NCBI RefSeq assembly: GCF_900177045.1
Contig: NZ_LT841358.1
Coordinates: 1,079,396-1,143,395, forward strand
Direction of reading: 5' to 3'
DNA from: Candidatus Nitrosotalea okcheonensis
GTDB lineage: Archaea > Thermoproteota > Nitrososphaeria > Nitrososphaerales > Nitrosopumilaceae
Length of the DNA stretch: 64,000 nt
Part shown: positions 33,616 to 42,770 of the stretch, one piece after another
Layout: each line of letters begins with the position of its first letter
How positions within the stretch are numbered: position 1 is the stretch's first letter
Notes under the pieces: generated by a model
The model's input: the letters and a program-made list of their open reading frames with translations, nothing else
What the model was told of the DNA's origin: nothing
Databases searched by the model: none
Program-made: the position numbers and the translations under genes

Positions 33616-34704
33616 TTCTTCTAGTTTTGCTGGAAGATATTTGTCTGTAATATTAGTAAGACCATACTTTGAGAATGCCTCAAGTTCTGCCTTTCTCTTC
33701 AACTTGAGAAAGACCTCGAGCTGTTTTTTCCAGTTTCCTTCTTGATATCTAGGATCTTTTTGAAGGTCATAGATTCGCTTTATGTCAGATTCAGTCATGG
33801 GAATTGTAGGAAGTTTATATTTTTCAATGTCAGTTGCCCAGACACCCAACCACTTGGCATCTGGTACAGTTAGTTCCCTCAAGTGAGCTGCATTTGCAGA
33901 ACCAGATTTTATTACCATTGCAATGTGTTCACCATATACATCACCATCAGCCAATATAACAACAGGTAACCCCATTTCAGTGTTCAACCTTCTCAAAAGA
34001 TTTCTTGTTGACCTAGGAGCTTGACCGGCAGTGTCTACAATTATAGATTTGAATTTTTTATGAACTTTTTCTTCTACGAATCTTGTAAAAAGACCGCCCT
34101 TTTCTATGGCAATTACAAGTTCTGCACTAGTATCAACAAGTTCAGCACTGCTCAAACTTGGACCTATTAAATATCCATCAGGATGATCTGACAGATTCAT
34201 TCTCTTTCCTTCATATCCTGGAACAGTGTATTCTATTGTCAGGTCACCAAATACACTGCTTCGTTCTTCAGGAAATATGTGAAACTCTTCACGCGGGCTT
34301 GTGAGTACAGCTTCAAGGTCCACAATTATATTGTCAGACTCTGGCTGATCCTCAAAATCAATGCTAAATGCCTGTGATGAATAGTAAATGTCTCGCAATG
34401 TAGATGATTTTCCCTCTCGCACCAACCTGTTTACAAAGAAGGCAAGCCATGCAAGCTGTGTGTAAGAACGTAACTGGGACATGTTTCGTGAACTGCGAAC
34501 AGCGTTAGCACTACCCAAAATGTATTGTCTTATTTTTTTATCATAAACAATATTGCTTACAGATCTACTTGGTATAACAAATTGTGGAAATTTTCCCTTG
34601 TCTAGATTTTCATATATGCTAAGACCCTGTTGTTCCAACATTGACAGCAATCTTTTCTTTCTTGTTTCCGTAGTCTTGGCACTAGACTTGTTCTTCAATC
34701 TCAC
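33601..34704 (-). CDS. top6A: DNA topoisomerase VI subunit A
   Basis: 367 residues. The catalytic Tyr is in LRDIYYSSQ (as in Spo11), and the TOPRIM residues are in VIAIEKGGLF and ILADGDVYGEH. It makes double-strand breaks through a phosphotyrosine link and, with subunit B, relaxes and decatenates DNA. It converges with the Hsp20-like gene (15-bp overlap) and overlaps top6B by 23 bp. Confidence 0.95.
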   Translation of the reverse strand: MRLKNKSSAKTTETRKKRLLSMLEQQGLSIYENLDKGKFPQFVIPSRSVSNIVYDKKIRQYILGSANAVRSSRNMSQLRSYTQLAWLAFFVNRLVREGKSSTLRDIYYSSQAFSIDFEDQPESDNIIVDLEAVLTSPREEFHIFPEERSSVFGDLTIEYTVPGYEGKRMNLSDHPDGYLIGPSLSSAELVDTSAELVIAIEKGGLFTRFVEEKVHKKFKSIIVDTAGQAPRSTRNLLRRLNTEMGLPVVILADGDVYGEHIAMVIKSGSANAAHLRELTVPDAKWLGVWATDIEKYKLPTIPMTESDIKRIYDLQKDPRYQEGNWKKQLEVFLKLKRKAELEAFSKYGLTNITDKYLPAKLEESKSF

Positions 34705-36526
34705 TTCCCATCCTTATTAGTTGGTTATAATTTGGTTCTTTTTTCTTGCCAGCAAGTTCAGTAGCAAATTGTGCAATGAGTGGTACATATTTTGAATAAA
34801 GATTTGCTCGCTTTTTTGCCATGTCCGCAGCCCCTTGTCGCGACATGTGAACAGCTAGCTTTCTTGCCAAGTACTGTAACGCATTCTTTAATTCTCTTTC
34901 AAGCTCGGGCCTATCTGCTACATTTTCTTTTCCTACAGTCTTGTAAGGGATTCTAGTGGAACAAATATGTGATACTATGACAAGAGGCGGATCTCCTTTT
35001 ATTTTATATCTAGTCCATTCAGTTTCGTTAACTATCTTAAGTACCACATCACTTCCCTCATCATACAAGAGTGGTATACGATTTGCGAAACGGTAAACTT
35101 TGAGCCCGTTTGGTGGGATATCCCCACCATAAGCAATACCCATTTCGACTACGAATGGAAATCCGGAATATGCAGATGCATTGCGTTGCCAAACTGCTGC
35201 AAACTCTGGGTTGAAAAACTTCATTATCCCTTTTGAGAGTGGTTCTTCCCCAAGAGGCGCCAAGCAGCTAGGATCAGGTGCAAGAAATTCCTCGAATTTT
35301 TGAAGTGCATCAGCTAGTTTTACCAATTCTTCGTTTGTCATGCTGCCTATTCTTTTGTCTGGCTTGAACTTGGCAAATTCACAGAATTTTTCAGCAGTTG
35401 TTGGTCCAACCCTCTGAAATCGTTTTGTCAAGAATGTGAGAAGTGTATCACCCTGAACAGTACTTGCAAGTTGTTTGTAATATGGACTCTCGGGGCTTAA
35501 TTCCACTGCATGAGACTGTGATTCTCCAAAGTCCCAATATGTAATGGTTTTATTTGCAACATCGATATCATCGATCCTAATTTTTTGCAGCCCTTCAAAA
35601 TCAATATTCAGAAATGACATGACAGAGATTACAGTTCGTACGGGTTTTGATATGTCAGACCAGCGTTTCTGTGCACGCTCTAGTATTTCTTTTGGTGGTA
35701 GATTTTTTTTCAAGCTCAATTCTTTTTTGACTTTGTCAATCATCTTATTGTCTATAGTTGGAATCTGATAATGTGTATCAGTAATCATTCTTCTAATGGT
35801 CTCAACATCAATACCATGTGGATGAGGTTTGATAACGGTGGGAGGACGAGGCATATCTTTTACAATTCTTACATAATGAAATTTTTCTCCAGCCGGATCT
35901 TCAAATGTTATTGATGCATAAGGTGTGATCAAGGAAGTTTGGTATACATAATCTCTGATTTTGGATCCTGCTTTTGAGTAATCTCCTTCAAGAACAATAC
36001 TTACTGTGAGACCTGTCTTTGATCCTTCTTTTGTTGTATGTTTTTGTATGACTGGTTTGTTTTTCTGGATGTCAAGCAACATCACAAACTCATCAAGTGA
36101 TTTTCCATCAGAGCAACTCTTCACAGTCACGGGTTTGTTAGTAGTGATCTGACCATAGAGTATGGCCATCGTAGCACCAAGACCAAACATACCTCTTGCT
36201 TGTTTGAGACCAAACTTGGATCCATAAAGAACAGTACCAAAAGCAAGTGGAATGTGTTCAGGATCAATTCCCGGACCATTATCTTTTACAGTCAAGATGT
36301 AGTGTTTTGGATCTGCTTGTTCTGGATTGACGGCTTTTATCGAGAGATGAATATCAGGAAGTATTTTCCGGTGGTCACATGCGTCAAGTGCATTTTCCAC
36401 AAATTCTCTAACTGAAGTATAAAGCGATCTAGTGGGATTACTAAATCCTGCAAGGTCTCTATTTCTGTAAAAGAATTCGCTTGGAGATATTTGGCTAAAG
36501 ACTTCTTTACTCAAGTATGTTTCCAC
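34682..36526 (-). CDS. top6B: DNA topoisomerase VI subunit B
   Basis: 614 residues with the GHKL ATPase motifs FVENALDACD, VKDNGPGIDPEHIP and RGMFGLGATMA, a helix-two-turn-helix, and the transducer with the K in the switch region. It supplies ATP-driven gating to top6A. It overlaps the KH gene upstream by 20 bp. Confidence 0.95.
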   Translation of the reverse strand: METYLSKEVFSQISPSEFFYRNRDLAGFSNPTRSLYTSVREFVENALDACDHRKILPDIHLSIKAVNPEQADPKHYILTVKDNGPGIDPEHIPLAFGTVLYGSKFGLKQARGMFGLGATMAILYGQITTNKPVTVKSCSDGKSLDEFVMLLDIQKNKPVIQKHTTKEGSKTGLTVSIVLEGDYSKAGSKIRDYVYQTSLITPYASITFEDPAGEKFHYVRIVKDMPRPPTVIKPHPHGIDVETIRRMITDTHYQIPTIDNKMIDKVKKELSLKKNLPPKEILERAQKRWSDISKPVRTVISVMSFLNIDFEGLQKIRIDDIDVANKTITYWDFGESQSHAVELSPESPYYKQLASTVQGDTLLTFLTKRFQRVGPTTAEKFCEFAKFKPDKRIGSMTNEELVKLADALQKFEEFLAPDPSCLAPLGEEPLSKGIMKFFNPEFAAVWQRNASAYSGFPFVVEMGIAYGGDIPPNGLKVYRFANRIPLLYDEGSDVVLKIVNETEWTRYKIKGDPPLVIVSHICSTRIPYKTVGKENVADRPELERELKNALQYLARKLAVHMSRQGAADMAKKRANLYSKYVPLIAQFATELAGKKKEPNYNQLIRMGSEIEEQV

Positions 36527-37079
36527 CCTCCCAAAGTTGGAGTTTTTCTAATTTTTGTCTACGTCGTGACTCTTGGAGATCGTTGTAAACTTTTCCATGT
36601 GTGCTACCACTTGAAATAGATGTTATTGCGTTTACAGCAGATTTCAGCTGTATTCCATCGCCAATTATGGCAACAGTTCTACCATAAACAGATACTTTGG
36701 CGCCGCTTAGGTCTTCTATGTTTTTCCTAACACGACCACCCTCGCCTATTATTCTGCTCTTTATCCGCTCAATTTGGGCAGATGATTTTCCAGCAAACTG
36801 GCGCAGATCCATGATATGTAGCGAGGTTTCCTCCTGAACAAGACTCATTGCATTCTCCGCTGAGAATCCACGACCTATGGCCATTACAATTTCTTCAGCC
36901 TTAAATGGCATTATATTTTCAACGTTACCCACTCCCTTTATGACTGTCTCGCCTGTTTGACCATCAATGGTTAATGAGACAGAACAAATTTTTTCTATTT
37001 TGGTTTTTATCTTTCCAGATTTTCCAATCAGTACACCAACACGATCAACTGGAATTAGTATGATTTTCTCAAAAATCAT
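36507..37079 (-). CDS. KH-domain RNA-binding protein (Pno1/Dim2-like)
   Basis: 190 residues with two KH domains: IPVDRVGVLIGKSGKIKTKIEKI and, later, KSRIIGEGGRVRKNIEDLSGAKVSVYG, each with the GxxG loop. In eukaryotes Pno1/Dim2 helps 18S processing together with Rio kinases; the archaeal gene is almost always next to rio1, as here (4-bp overlap). Confidence 0.9.
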   Translation of the reverse strand: MIFEKIILIPVDRVGVLIGKSGKIKTKIEKICSVSLTIDGQTGETVIKGVGNVENIMPFKAEEIVMAIGRGFSAENAMSLVQEETSLHIMDLRQFAGKSSAQIERIKSRIIGEGGRVRKNIEDLSGAKVSVYGRTVAIIGDGIQLKSAVNAITSISSGSTHGKVYNDLQESRRRQKLEKLQLWEGGNILE

Positions 37080-37960
37080 TTTGTAACCCTCTCAAATACA
37101 TCAATTGGATTGTCCACTGTAAGTCCTCTCTTAACAAAGAATTTGGTAATATTACTAATATCTCTTTCAAGAAATTCTTTTGTCTTAGGATGTCTTATAT
37201 CTACTGCCGATCCAAAATCAAAAACCACAGGTCCTTTTTCTGTCTTGAAAATATTAAATTCTGAAAGATCAGCGTGTACCAGTTCTGCTTTTTGATATAG
37301 ATCAGAAATGATTTCTATTGTCTTTTCATAATCTGTGTAATCCACTTCTGATTCAACCAACGTAGGTGATGGAACACCATTAGATCCTATAAATTTCATT
37401 ACTAGAATATTTTTTACCACGGTAATTGGTTCTGGACATGGTATTCCAGTGTTAAAAGATTTGCTTAAATTACGGAATTCTTTTTTTGCCCACAACTCTA
37501 CAAGAGATCTGGTTCCTTTTTTTATTCGTGTAAATCGGGGATCACCTATAAGATAAGGATAACGCCTCTTAAAGTTAGAGGTAGTAACAAGATAAATTTT
37601 TACAGCAAGATCTTGACCAGAAGGATCAACTGCCCAATACATTTGAGATTCTTTTCCTGCACCTACTGCTCCGTTGACATATGAGATGATGCCATTGTTT
37701 ATCATTCGCGAGAGAAGCATCACAGTTGGTTTATCAAACACTGCTTCGAGTACTTTGTCTTTATCGAATATTTCCTTCTCAGTTTTTCTTGCCCTCTCTT
37801 TTCCGGCAAGTCTGAGGTTCATCTTTTTTGCAAGTTTGTCTTGCAATCCTAAATCAGATTCTTCAGGACTTGAATCTTCAGATTCATCATTTAATTCCAA
37901 CGAGTCCAAGTTATGCTCCTCGTGGACTTCGTTGAACTCATCTACAGAATCTTCACTCAT
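37076..37960 (-). CDS. rio1: Rio1-type atypical protein kinase
   Basis: 294 residues. After an acidic N-terminal stretch comes the RIO fold: GAGKESQMYWAVD P-loop, K in AVKIYLV, catalytic loop LVHADLSEFNIF, and metal-binding D in VFDFGSAVD. Rio1 acts in late 30S maturation. It is followed directly by the KH protein; aIF1A lies 61 bp upstream. Confidence 0.94.
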   Translation of the reverse strand: MSEDSVDEFNEVHEEHNLDSLELNDESEDSSPEESDLGLQDKLAKKMNLRLAGKERARKTEKEIFDKDKVLEAVFDKPTVMLLSRMINNGIISYVNGAVGAGKESQMYWAVDPSGQDLAVKIYLVTTSNFKRRYPYLIGDPRFTRIKKGTRSLVELWAKKEFRNLSKSFNTGIPCPEPITVVKNILVMKFIGSNGVPSPTLVESEVDYTDYEKTIEIISDLYQKAELVHADLSEFNIFKTEKGPVVFDFGSAVDIRHPKTKEFLERDISNITKFFVKRGLTVDNPIDVFERVTK

Positions 37961-38021
37961 ACTGATTTTACTCCTAGTAACAATACAGTTTGTAATACAA
38001 ACCTTGTAAAATCGATTGCTG

Positions 38022-38333
38022 TCAGAAATCTTGCGGCAATAGTCCCTTTTGTTTTAACATATCAACTTGTGACAGGGTATATCTCCAAGTAATGTCTCCG
38101 CGATCATCAGATTTGAAATCCCATGGAGCGATTGTTACAACATCATTATCCCTTATCCAGATTTTTCTCTTCAGTTTTCCTCTAATTCTACCCATTCGGG
38201 TCTTGTCATCAGTGCATCTTACAAGTATATGATCACTGCCCAAAAGTTTTACAACTCTTCCCAATAGTTCACCTTCTCCAGGTAATTGCATTTCCTTCAA
38301 TTCACTTTCGTTTAGTACTTTTCGCTTACCCAA
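38022..38333 (-). CDS. Translation initiation factor aIF1A
   Basis: 103 residues, OB fold: GELLGRVVKLLGSDHILVRCTDDKTRMGRIRGKLKRKIWIRDNDVVTIAPWDFKSDDRGDITWRYT is the eIF1A block almost without change. It binds the A site region of the small subunit in initiation. Part of the initiation-factor operon with aIF2-beta and DUF424. Confidence 0.96.
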   Translation of the reverse strand: MGKRKVLNESELKEMQLPGEGELLGRVVKLLGSDHILVRCTDDKTRMGRIRGKLKRKIWIRDNDVVTIAPWDFKSDDRGDITWRYTLSQVDMLKQKGLLPQDF

Positions 38334-38380
38334 AATTCTCAGACAATGATGTATTCAGTATGTATATAATCGTTGTATTT

Positions 38381-38677
38381 TCAAAATTTGAAAACAATAA
38401 GAAAAGGAACACCCTCAATTTCTTTCACACCTTTTGCAGATCCTATCCCTATTTTTATTGAAAGATCAATTGTTTTTTTACCAACCATGTTGATTATTGA
38501 AGAAGTTCGCAGAAGAGATTCTGCTTCTTTTTCGTCGATTATACGGTCTCCATAGTAACTCTTGGTAATGGTTATATCTAGATCAGATTGCCTAACTGTT
38601 CTACCAACTAATTCTGCATCACAGATATTTAGCATCCTATTGCTTTTTTGATTCACTATCTTAACTGCGAAATTCAT
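38381..38677 (-). CDS. DUF424 protein
   Basis: 98 residues (NRMLNICDAELVGRTV...DLDITKSYYGDRIIDEKEAESLLRTSSIINMVGKKTIDLSIKIG), the DUF424 pattern. It is usually encoded between aIF2-beta and aIF1A in archaea, as here, and starts exactly 1 bp after the aIF2-beta stop. It is taken to act in translation, but the activity is not known. Confidence 0.88.
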   Translation of the reverse strand: MNFAVKIVNQKSNRMLNICDAELVGRTVRQSDLDITITKSYYGDRIIDEKEAESLLRTSSIINMVGKKTIDLSIKIGIGSAKGVKEIEGVPFLIVFKF

Positions 38678-39100
38678 TTACGCATATTGACCCTTTAGAG
38701 GGGATCTTGCTCCGCATGCTTCACACTTGAGAAGTGTCACTCTATTTTCTTTTTCAACCCTTGTATCTGGACTTTTACAAGTGGGGCATTCAACATATTC
38801 CTTGAGATATCTATTCAAAAGTGCTGAAAATTCATGAGGATCTTTTTTGCCCACAAAGACTGCTTTGTCTCCTCCAAACTGTGCAGGTGTTGCAAACTCT
38901 TTTGATAGATATTGTAAAAGTTTTTCAGGATCTCTTCGTAGTATTTTTGGAAATTCTGAAAAATTTCTGAAAAATGTTCTATTTCCTTGCCACATGATAT
39001 CTACTTTGGGAAGTTCAAATCTTGATGTAGAGCTAGTCTTAGTCTGAGACACTTTATCTTGGATGTTCTTTAGTAATTTTTCGTATTCGGCTTTTGTCAA
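38678..39100 (-). CDS. Translation initiation factor aIF2 subunit beta
   Basis: 140 residues: core alpha-beta fold with RTFFRNFSEFPKILRRDPEKLLQYLSKEFATPAQ and the C-terminal zinc knuckle CPTCKSPDTRVEKENRVTLLKCEACGA. It joins the aIF2 complex that brings initiator tRNA. First gene of the seven-gene minus-strand operon ending in top6A. Confidence 0.95.
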   Translation of the reverse strand: MTKAEYEKLLKNIQDKVSQTKTSSTSRFELPKVDIMWQGNRTFFRNFSEFPKILRRDPEKLLQYLSKEFATPAQFGGDKAVFVGKKDPHEFSALLNRYLKEYVECPTCKSPDTRVEKENRVTLLKCEACGARSPLKGQYA

Positions 39101-39291
39101 CTATTTCAGTATGAGAATAGCCACCTATATGGATTTACATGATAAATTTGCTACTTGACACATATAATGTATGATTAGTCATGAAAACTTGTTCTAAATT
39201 GCTAATTCTGTTTTTTAGTGAAAATATAATGTGTTTTTACAAATTTGTGTCAATTGTACACTAGCCTCTAAGTTTTGGCATACCCTTGAAT

Positions 39292-39630
39292 TCAGGCAAT
39301 ACTTGAATGAGTTTTGTTTACCAGCCCTCTAAATACGCCCATCATCATTTCATGTTCTTTTTTTCTATCCCTCATATCTTGTGTCCCTTTAAATAATTCA
39401 ATTAGCATTTTGGCGTTTAGTTCAAGATCCACATCTTCAAGGAACTTTGCTCCACCCCTTATTACATCAGCGGCGTTGACCATCATCTCTATGGTATCCA
39501 GATCAATCGGATTTTTTTCTAGTTTTTGTAGACAATTAAAGATGAGTCTAGTCAATCTTGAGCATTCTTCAAGGAACAGGTTTTTGTGCATCTCAATGAG
39601 GGTCATACCATAGTACCGTACTTTCCCCAT
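39292..39630 (-). CDS. Helical protein resembling an Hpt domain without the phospho-His
   Basis: 112 residues, nearly all helix. The stretch NAADVIRGGAKFLEDVDLELNAKMLIELF looks like the RAAHTIKGGA helix of histidine phosphotransfer (CheA/Hpt) domains, but Asp stands where the acceptor His would be. If this reading is right, it is an inactive Hpt mimic that could bind receiver domains or kinases. Two histidine kinases lie within 11 kb. It may equally be an unrelated four-helix bundle. Confidence 0.55.
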   Translation of the reverse strand: MGKVRYYGMTLIEMHKNLFLEECSRLTRLIFNCLQKLEKNPIDLDTIEMMVNAADVIRGGAKFLEDVDLELNAKMLIELFKGTQDMRDRKKEHEMMMGVFRGLVNKTHSSIA

Positions 39631-39738
39631 TTAAGGTGATCGTTATGTATAAAATTCCCATATATGGATAATAACGTCATTTAGTATCACAATAATTATA
39701 CCAAGAACTTATCCATACGTCCCGGACATAATAATCAA

Positions 39739-39900
39739 TTGCCGCGAAAAGAATACAAAACAATCACCGTAAAAACAGAGGCTTTTCAGAAATTCGTAAA
39801 AGCCACAAGAGATGCGAAAAAGAATGATCCATCCATGGATAATAGTACATTCCTAAATTCACTCATAACAAAATACCAGAAAAACAGGAGATTGTCCTGA
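39739..39900 (+). CDS. Small RHH-like regulator
   Basis: 53 residues from TTG at 39739 (PRKEYKTITVKTEAFQKFV). The strand (KTITVK) then helix (EAFQKFVKATRDAKK) then helix (NSTFLNSLITKYQKN) order fits ribbon-helix-helix proteins. Short genes of this kind are common in this lineage. It lies 26 bp before the next gene on the same strand. Confidence 0.6.
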   Translation: MPRKEYKTITVKTEAFQKFVKATRDAKKNDPSMDNSTFLNSLITKYQKNRRLS

Positions 39901-39926
39901 TTGAGGACAGATGACTCTGTTACATC

Positions 39927-40250
39927 ATGGTCAAGATAAAGATAAACATGTCAATTGGTGAACTAATGATTGAATTTACTGATACCTCAGACTTGGAAAA
40001 TCAATTAAAAAACATTGATCTTGTAAAGATAGAATCACTGCTTGCAACAAAAATTCATTGTCATCCACATACAAAAGAATTCACACAGGCAACCCCAATG
40101 GATACGCAAATTATAGAACTTGGTACCGTGAATCTATTGAGGGTATCAGAGGGAGGTCAAGATGCTACAAAACTTGCCATATTCTTGTCTGCAAACAAAA
40201 TGAACCCAGAAGATGTCAAAAAGATAACAGGCATAACAATACGGAGTTGA
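39927..40250 (+). CDS. Hypothetical small protein, first of a pair
   Basis: 107 residues, with a strand-rich start (MVKIKINMSIGELMIEFTD) and a helical end. No family recognised. It is followed after 4 bp by the 77-residue gene, and preceded by the small RHH gene, so the three may be one transcript that leads toward the histidine kinase. Confidence 0.65.
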   Translation: MVKIKINMSIGELMIEFTDTSDLENQLKNIDLVKIESLLATKIHCHPHTKEFTQATPMDTQIIELGTVNLLRVSEGGQDATKLAIFLSANKMNPEDVKKITGITIRS

Positions 40251-40254
40251 TACT

Positions 40255-40488
40255 ATGTCAATAATAGAAAACCAAAACACCCCATCACTTTTAGAAATGT
40301 GGAAGTTCATTGATAAAAATCTGAATCCAATAGGAATTACACTAGACAAGGCAAGTTTGGATCATGTACAGATTTTTAGATTGTATATAGAGTTACGAAA
40401 TTTAGATAAAACATTCAGAGATTCAATACAGGTACACGTGTTAAAAAATGAACTTGCGTATTCTTTGTTATCTACCTTGATAAATTAG
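40255..40488 (+). CDS. Hypothetical small helical protein, second of the pair
   Basis: 77 residues, helical (LLEMWKFIDKNLNPIGITL..LDHVQIFRLYIELRNLDKTF), no motif recognised. It starts 4 bp after its partner and 82 bp before the PAS histidine kinase, and probably belongs to the same regulatory group. Confidence 0.6.
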   Translation: MSIIENQNTPSLLEMWKFIDKNLNPIGITLDKASLDHVQIFRLYIELRNLDKTFRDSIQVHVLKNELAYSLLSTLIN

Positions 40489-40570
40489 AATATGACGCAT
40501 CATAATTAAAAAATATAGAGTTACCGACCAAGTCCTTGTAACCAATAAGACTTTCATCTCAATTCCTTAA

Positions 40571-41734
40571 ATGTACACAACTGGAAGATACATGGTGACA
40601 AAAAATGAAAATGAGTCTTATGATTACAAAGAAGAGGATCTCAACATCCTGTTAGAACGCTATGAAAAAATGTCAGAAAAATACAGAAATTTATATGATA
40701 ATTCCCCAGATCTTTATAGAACAATCAACATAGATGGCATCATTTTAGATTGCAACAAGACCTATGCAAGTAAATTAGGATACAGCAAAGAAGATATCAT
40801 TGGGAAAACAATTTTTGAACACGTGGCAGAAAACAGTCAGAAACTATTACAAGATGCATATGACACATGGAAAACTACTGGGGTTGTGTCAAGTAGAGAG
40901 ATATGGCTAAGACGAAAAGATCAAACAATATTTCCAGTTTTGCTCAGTGCTACTAGTCTGTACGGTAACGATGGCACACTTGTAGGAAGTAATACTACGA
41001 TAAAAGATATGACTGAGATATATAACGCAAAAAAAGAAATTGAGGAACACAAATTAAAAAATCTCAATGCCATAGGAGATCTCTCTGCTAGAATATCACA
41101 TGATTTTAGAAATCCCATATCAATAATCAGAAATAGTCTAGAACTAATGAAGATCCAAAACCATGATCTCAGTGAGAAAAACAAGAATCATGTATTAATG
41201 ATGGAACGAGCCATTGCTAGAATATCCCATCAGTTAGAAGAGGTTTTAGACTATGTCCTACCAAGGCCATTAGATCTTCAGACCCATTCATTATGCAACA
41301 TTGTAGAGGCTGCAATCTCTAAGATAGACTTTGGAAAAGTGGTGTTGAGTGTTCCAAAAGAAGATCATGTAATAGTATGTGATGGAGCAAAAATTGAGAT
41401 TGTTCTTACTAACCTAATACTAAATGCAGTTCAAGCCATGGAGAAAAAAGGTAACATATTTGTAAGAATCAATGACATGACAGATTCCATCACAATAGGA
41501 GTGGAAGATACTGGCCCTGGCATACCAAAACACCTGATAGAAAAAATGTTTGAGCCCCTATTTACGACAAGACAGATTGGAACCGGTTTGGGACTAGTTA
41601 GCTGCAAGAGCATCATAGAAAAACATGGTGGAACAATCAACATAAGCACTCAGACTGGAAAGGGAACTACATTCACCATAAAACTGCCAAAATTCCAACC
41701 ACTCAAGACTCCCATTCATAGTGGATCATATTGA
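40571..41734 (+). CDS. Soluble PAS-domain histidine kinase
   Basis: 387 residues. A PAS domain (~40-150; NLYDNSPDLYRTINIDGIILDCNKTYASKLGYS), linker helix, H box with phospho-acceptor His at ~177 (ARISHDFRNP), then N box NLILNAVQAME, G1 VEDTGPGIP, F box FEPLFTT, G2 GTGLGLVSCKSI. No membrane segment, so it senses a cytosolic cue. No response regulator is adjacent. Its catalytic half closely resembles that of the DUF3068 kinase at 48.5 kb. Confidence 0.92.
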   Translation: MYTTGRYMVTKNENESYDYKEEDLNILLERYEKMSEKYRNLYDNSPDLYRTINIDGIILDCNKTYASKLGYSKEDIIGKTIFEHVAENSQKLLQDAYDTWKTTGVVSSREIWLRRKDQTIFPVLLSATSLYGNDGTLVGSNTTIKDMTEIYNAKKEIEEHKLKNLNAIGDLSARISHDFRNPISIIRNSLELMKIQNHDLSEKNKNHVLMMERAIARISHQLEEVLDYVLPRPLDLQTHSLCNIVEAAISKIDFGKVVLSVPKEDHVIVCDGAKIEIVLTNLILNAVQAMEKKGNIFVRINDMTDSITIGVEDTGPGIPKHLIEKMFEPLFTTRQIGTGLGLVSCKSIIEKHGGTINISTQTGKGTTFTIKLPKFQPLKTPIHSGSY

Positions 41735-41774
41735 GGTTTTTTTGGATTACATTTGGAAAAAGAAGAAAATTGTA

Positions 41775-41918
41775 CTAAGGCTTTCCTATTCGGAAGACAT
41801 TAGTACCACATTTTGGGCACACGCCCTTGACCGCAGGTCGTCCGTTCTTTAGCTTAACTTCCTTTGGGTTTGAGATGTCGACTTTTTTTCTGCATTTTAC
41901 GCAGTATGCTTGAGTCAT
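41775..41918 (-). CDS. Small zinc-ribbon protein (DUF5679-like)
   Basis: 47 residues: MTQAYCVKCRKKVDISNPK, then CPKCGTNVFRIG. Two CxxC pairs separated by the KLKNGRPAVKG stretch are the DUF5679 layout of a small zinc ribbon. It is on the opposite strand to the kinase and stands alone. Confidence 0.8.
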   Translation of the reverse strand: MTQAYCVKCRKKVDISNPKEVKLKNGRPAVKGVCPKCGTNVFRIGKP

Positions 41919-42035
41919 TTCAACTTCTTACGAATGAAGTGGTATATAGCAAGACGCTGTAAAAATTATTTCACTATACACTAGAGGGTGTTAAATTTTT
42001 ACATGGTCTAATTCAGATCATAGATCTAGTTTTTA

Positions 42036-42057
42036 CATAAAAATATATGTTTTTATG
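42036..42057. terminator. AT-rich hairpin
   Basis: CATAAAAA (42036-42043) and TTTTTATG (42050-42057) are exact 8-bp arms with a 6-nt loop in a 250-bp gap. It may end a transcript or belong to the promoter of the gene at 42172. The rest of the gap shows nothing I can name. Confidence 0.3.
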
Positions 42058-42171
42058 ATATTTCTTACGAGTAAGGGATTCAACGCCATGAAATTAACAA
42101 ATTGACCAGAAGAATAATCAAATTGTTAAATGTAGGTATGTTTTTAAAAGCCACAAAAAAGACTCAACTGA

Positions 42172-42669
42172 ATGGCAACTAAAAAAGGCCTCATCATTAC
42201 TGTTATGATACTAGCAGTCATTTCAGGAGCAAGTTTTGTGGTATGGTTTCTCCCACAAAACCATGGATCCTCGTTTGTGGTTTCAGACTACAAAAGCGAG
42301 TTGAACAGTGTGAGAGACAGACATTTGCTCATCGTTACGGATATGAAATCAAACCTAAATGGATTGTTAAACAAGACAGTGTCTCCTGATAATTTTACAA
42401 GCCATGCCCAAATCTCATCATCTCAGATTACCTCATTGATAACTGAGGTAGTGGAGAGTAACCCACCGGCAGAGTGGAAACACAGCTATGGAGCATATTA
42501 CGAATCCCTCAAAAAGTATAACGATTACCTAGCTGAGACAATATCTCTTGCAAACAAGATCAAGGGAAAAGCACCCTCAAGCGATATCAGTGACGAGATG
42601 TCAAAGCTTGATTCTCTCAAGAAAGAGTCAGACTCTTTAGCATCAGAGTCAAATCAAACTCGTCCATAA
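42172..42669 (+). CDS. Membrane-anchored extracytoplasmic helical protein
   Basis: 165 residues with an N-terminal membrane helix (GLIITVMILAVISGASFVVWFL) and a mostly helical outside part with N-glycosylation sequons (NKT, NFT, NQT). It resembles soluble coiled segments such as those of sensor-like proteins, but no domain is identified. The promoter is TATA-like (TTTTTAAAAG region) about 30 bp upstream. Confidence 0.65.
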   Translation: MATKKGLIITVMILAVISGASFVVWFLPQNHGSSFVVSDYKSELNSVRDRHLLIVTDMKSNLNGLLNKTVSPDNFTSHAQISSSQITSLITEVVESNPPAEWKHSYGAYYESLKKYNDYLAETISLANKIKGKAPSSDISDEMSKLDSLKKESDSLASESNQTRP

Positions 42670-42770
42670 AATTGTCAGAAAATACACGATTAACATAAGA
42701 CATCTTGAAATATTTGTAAAATCGGTAGAAACTACATTAATTAATAGGAAATGCTATTTTCGTCTATACC

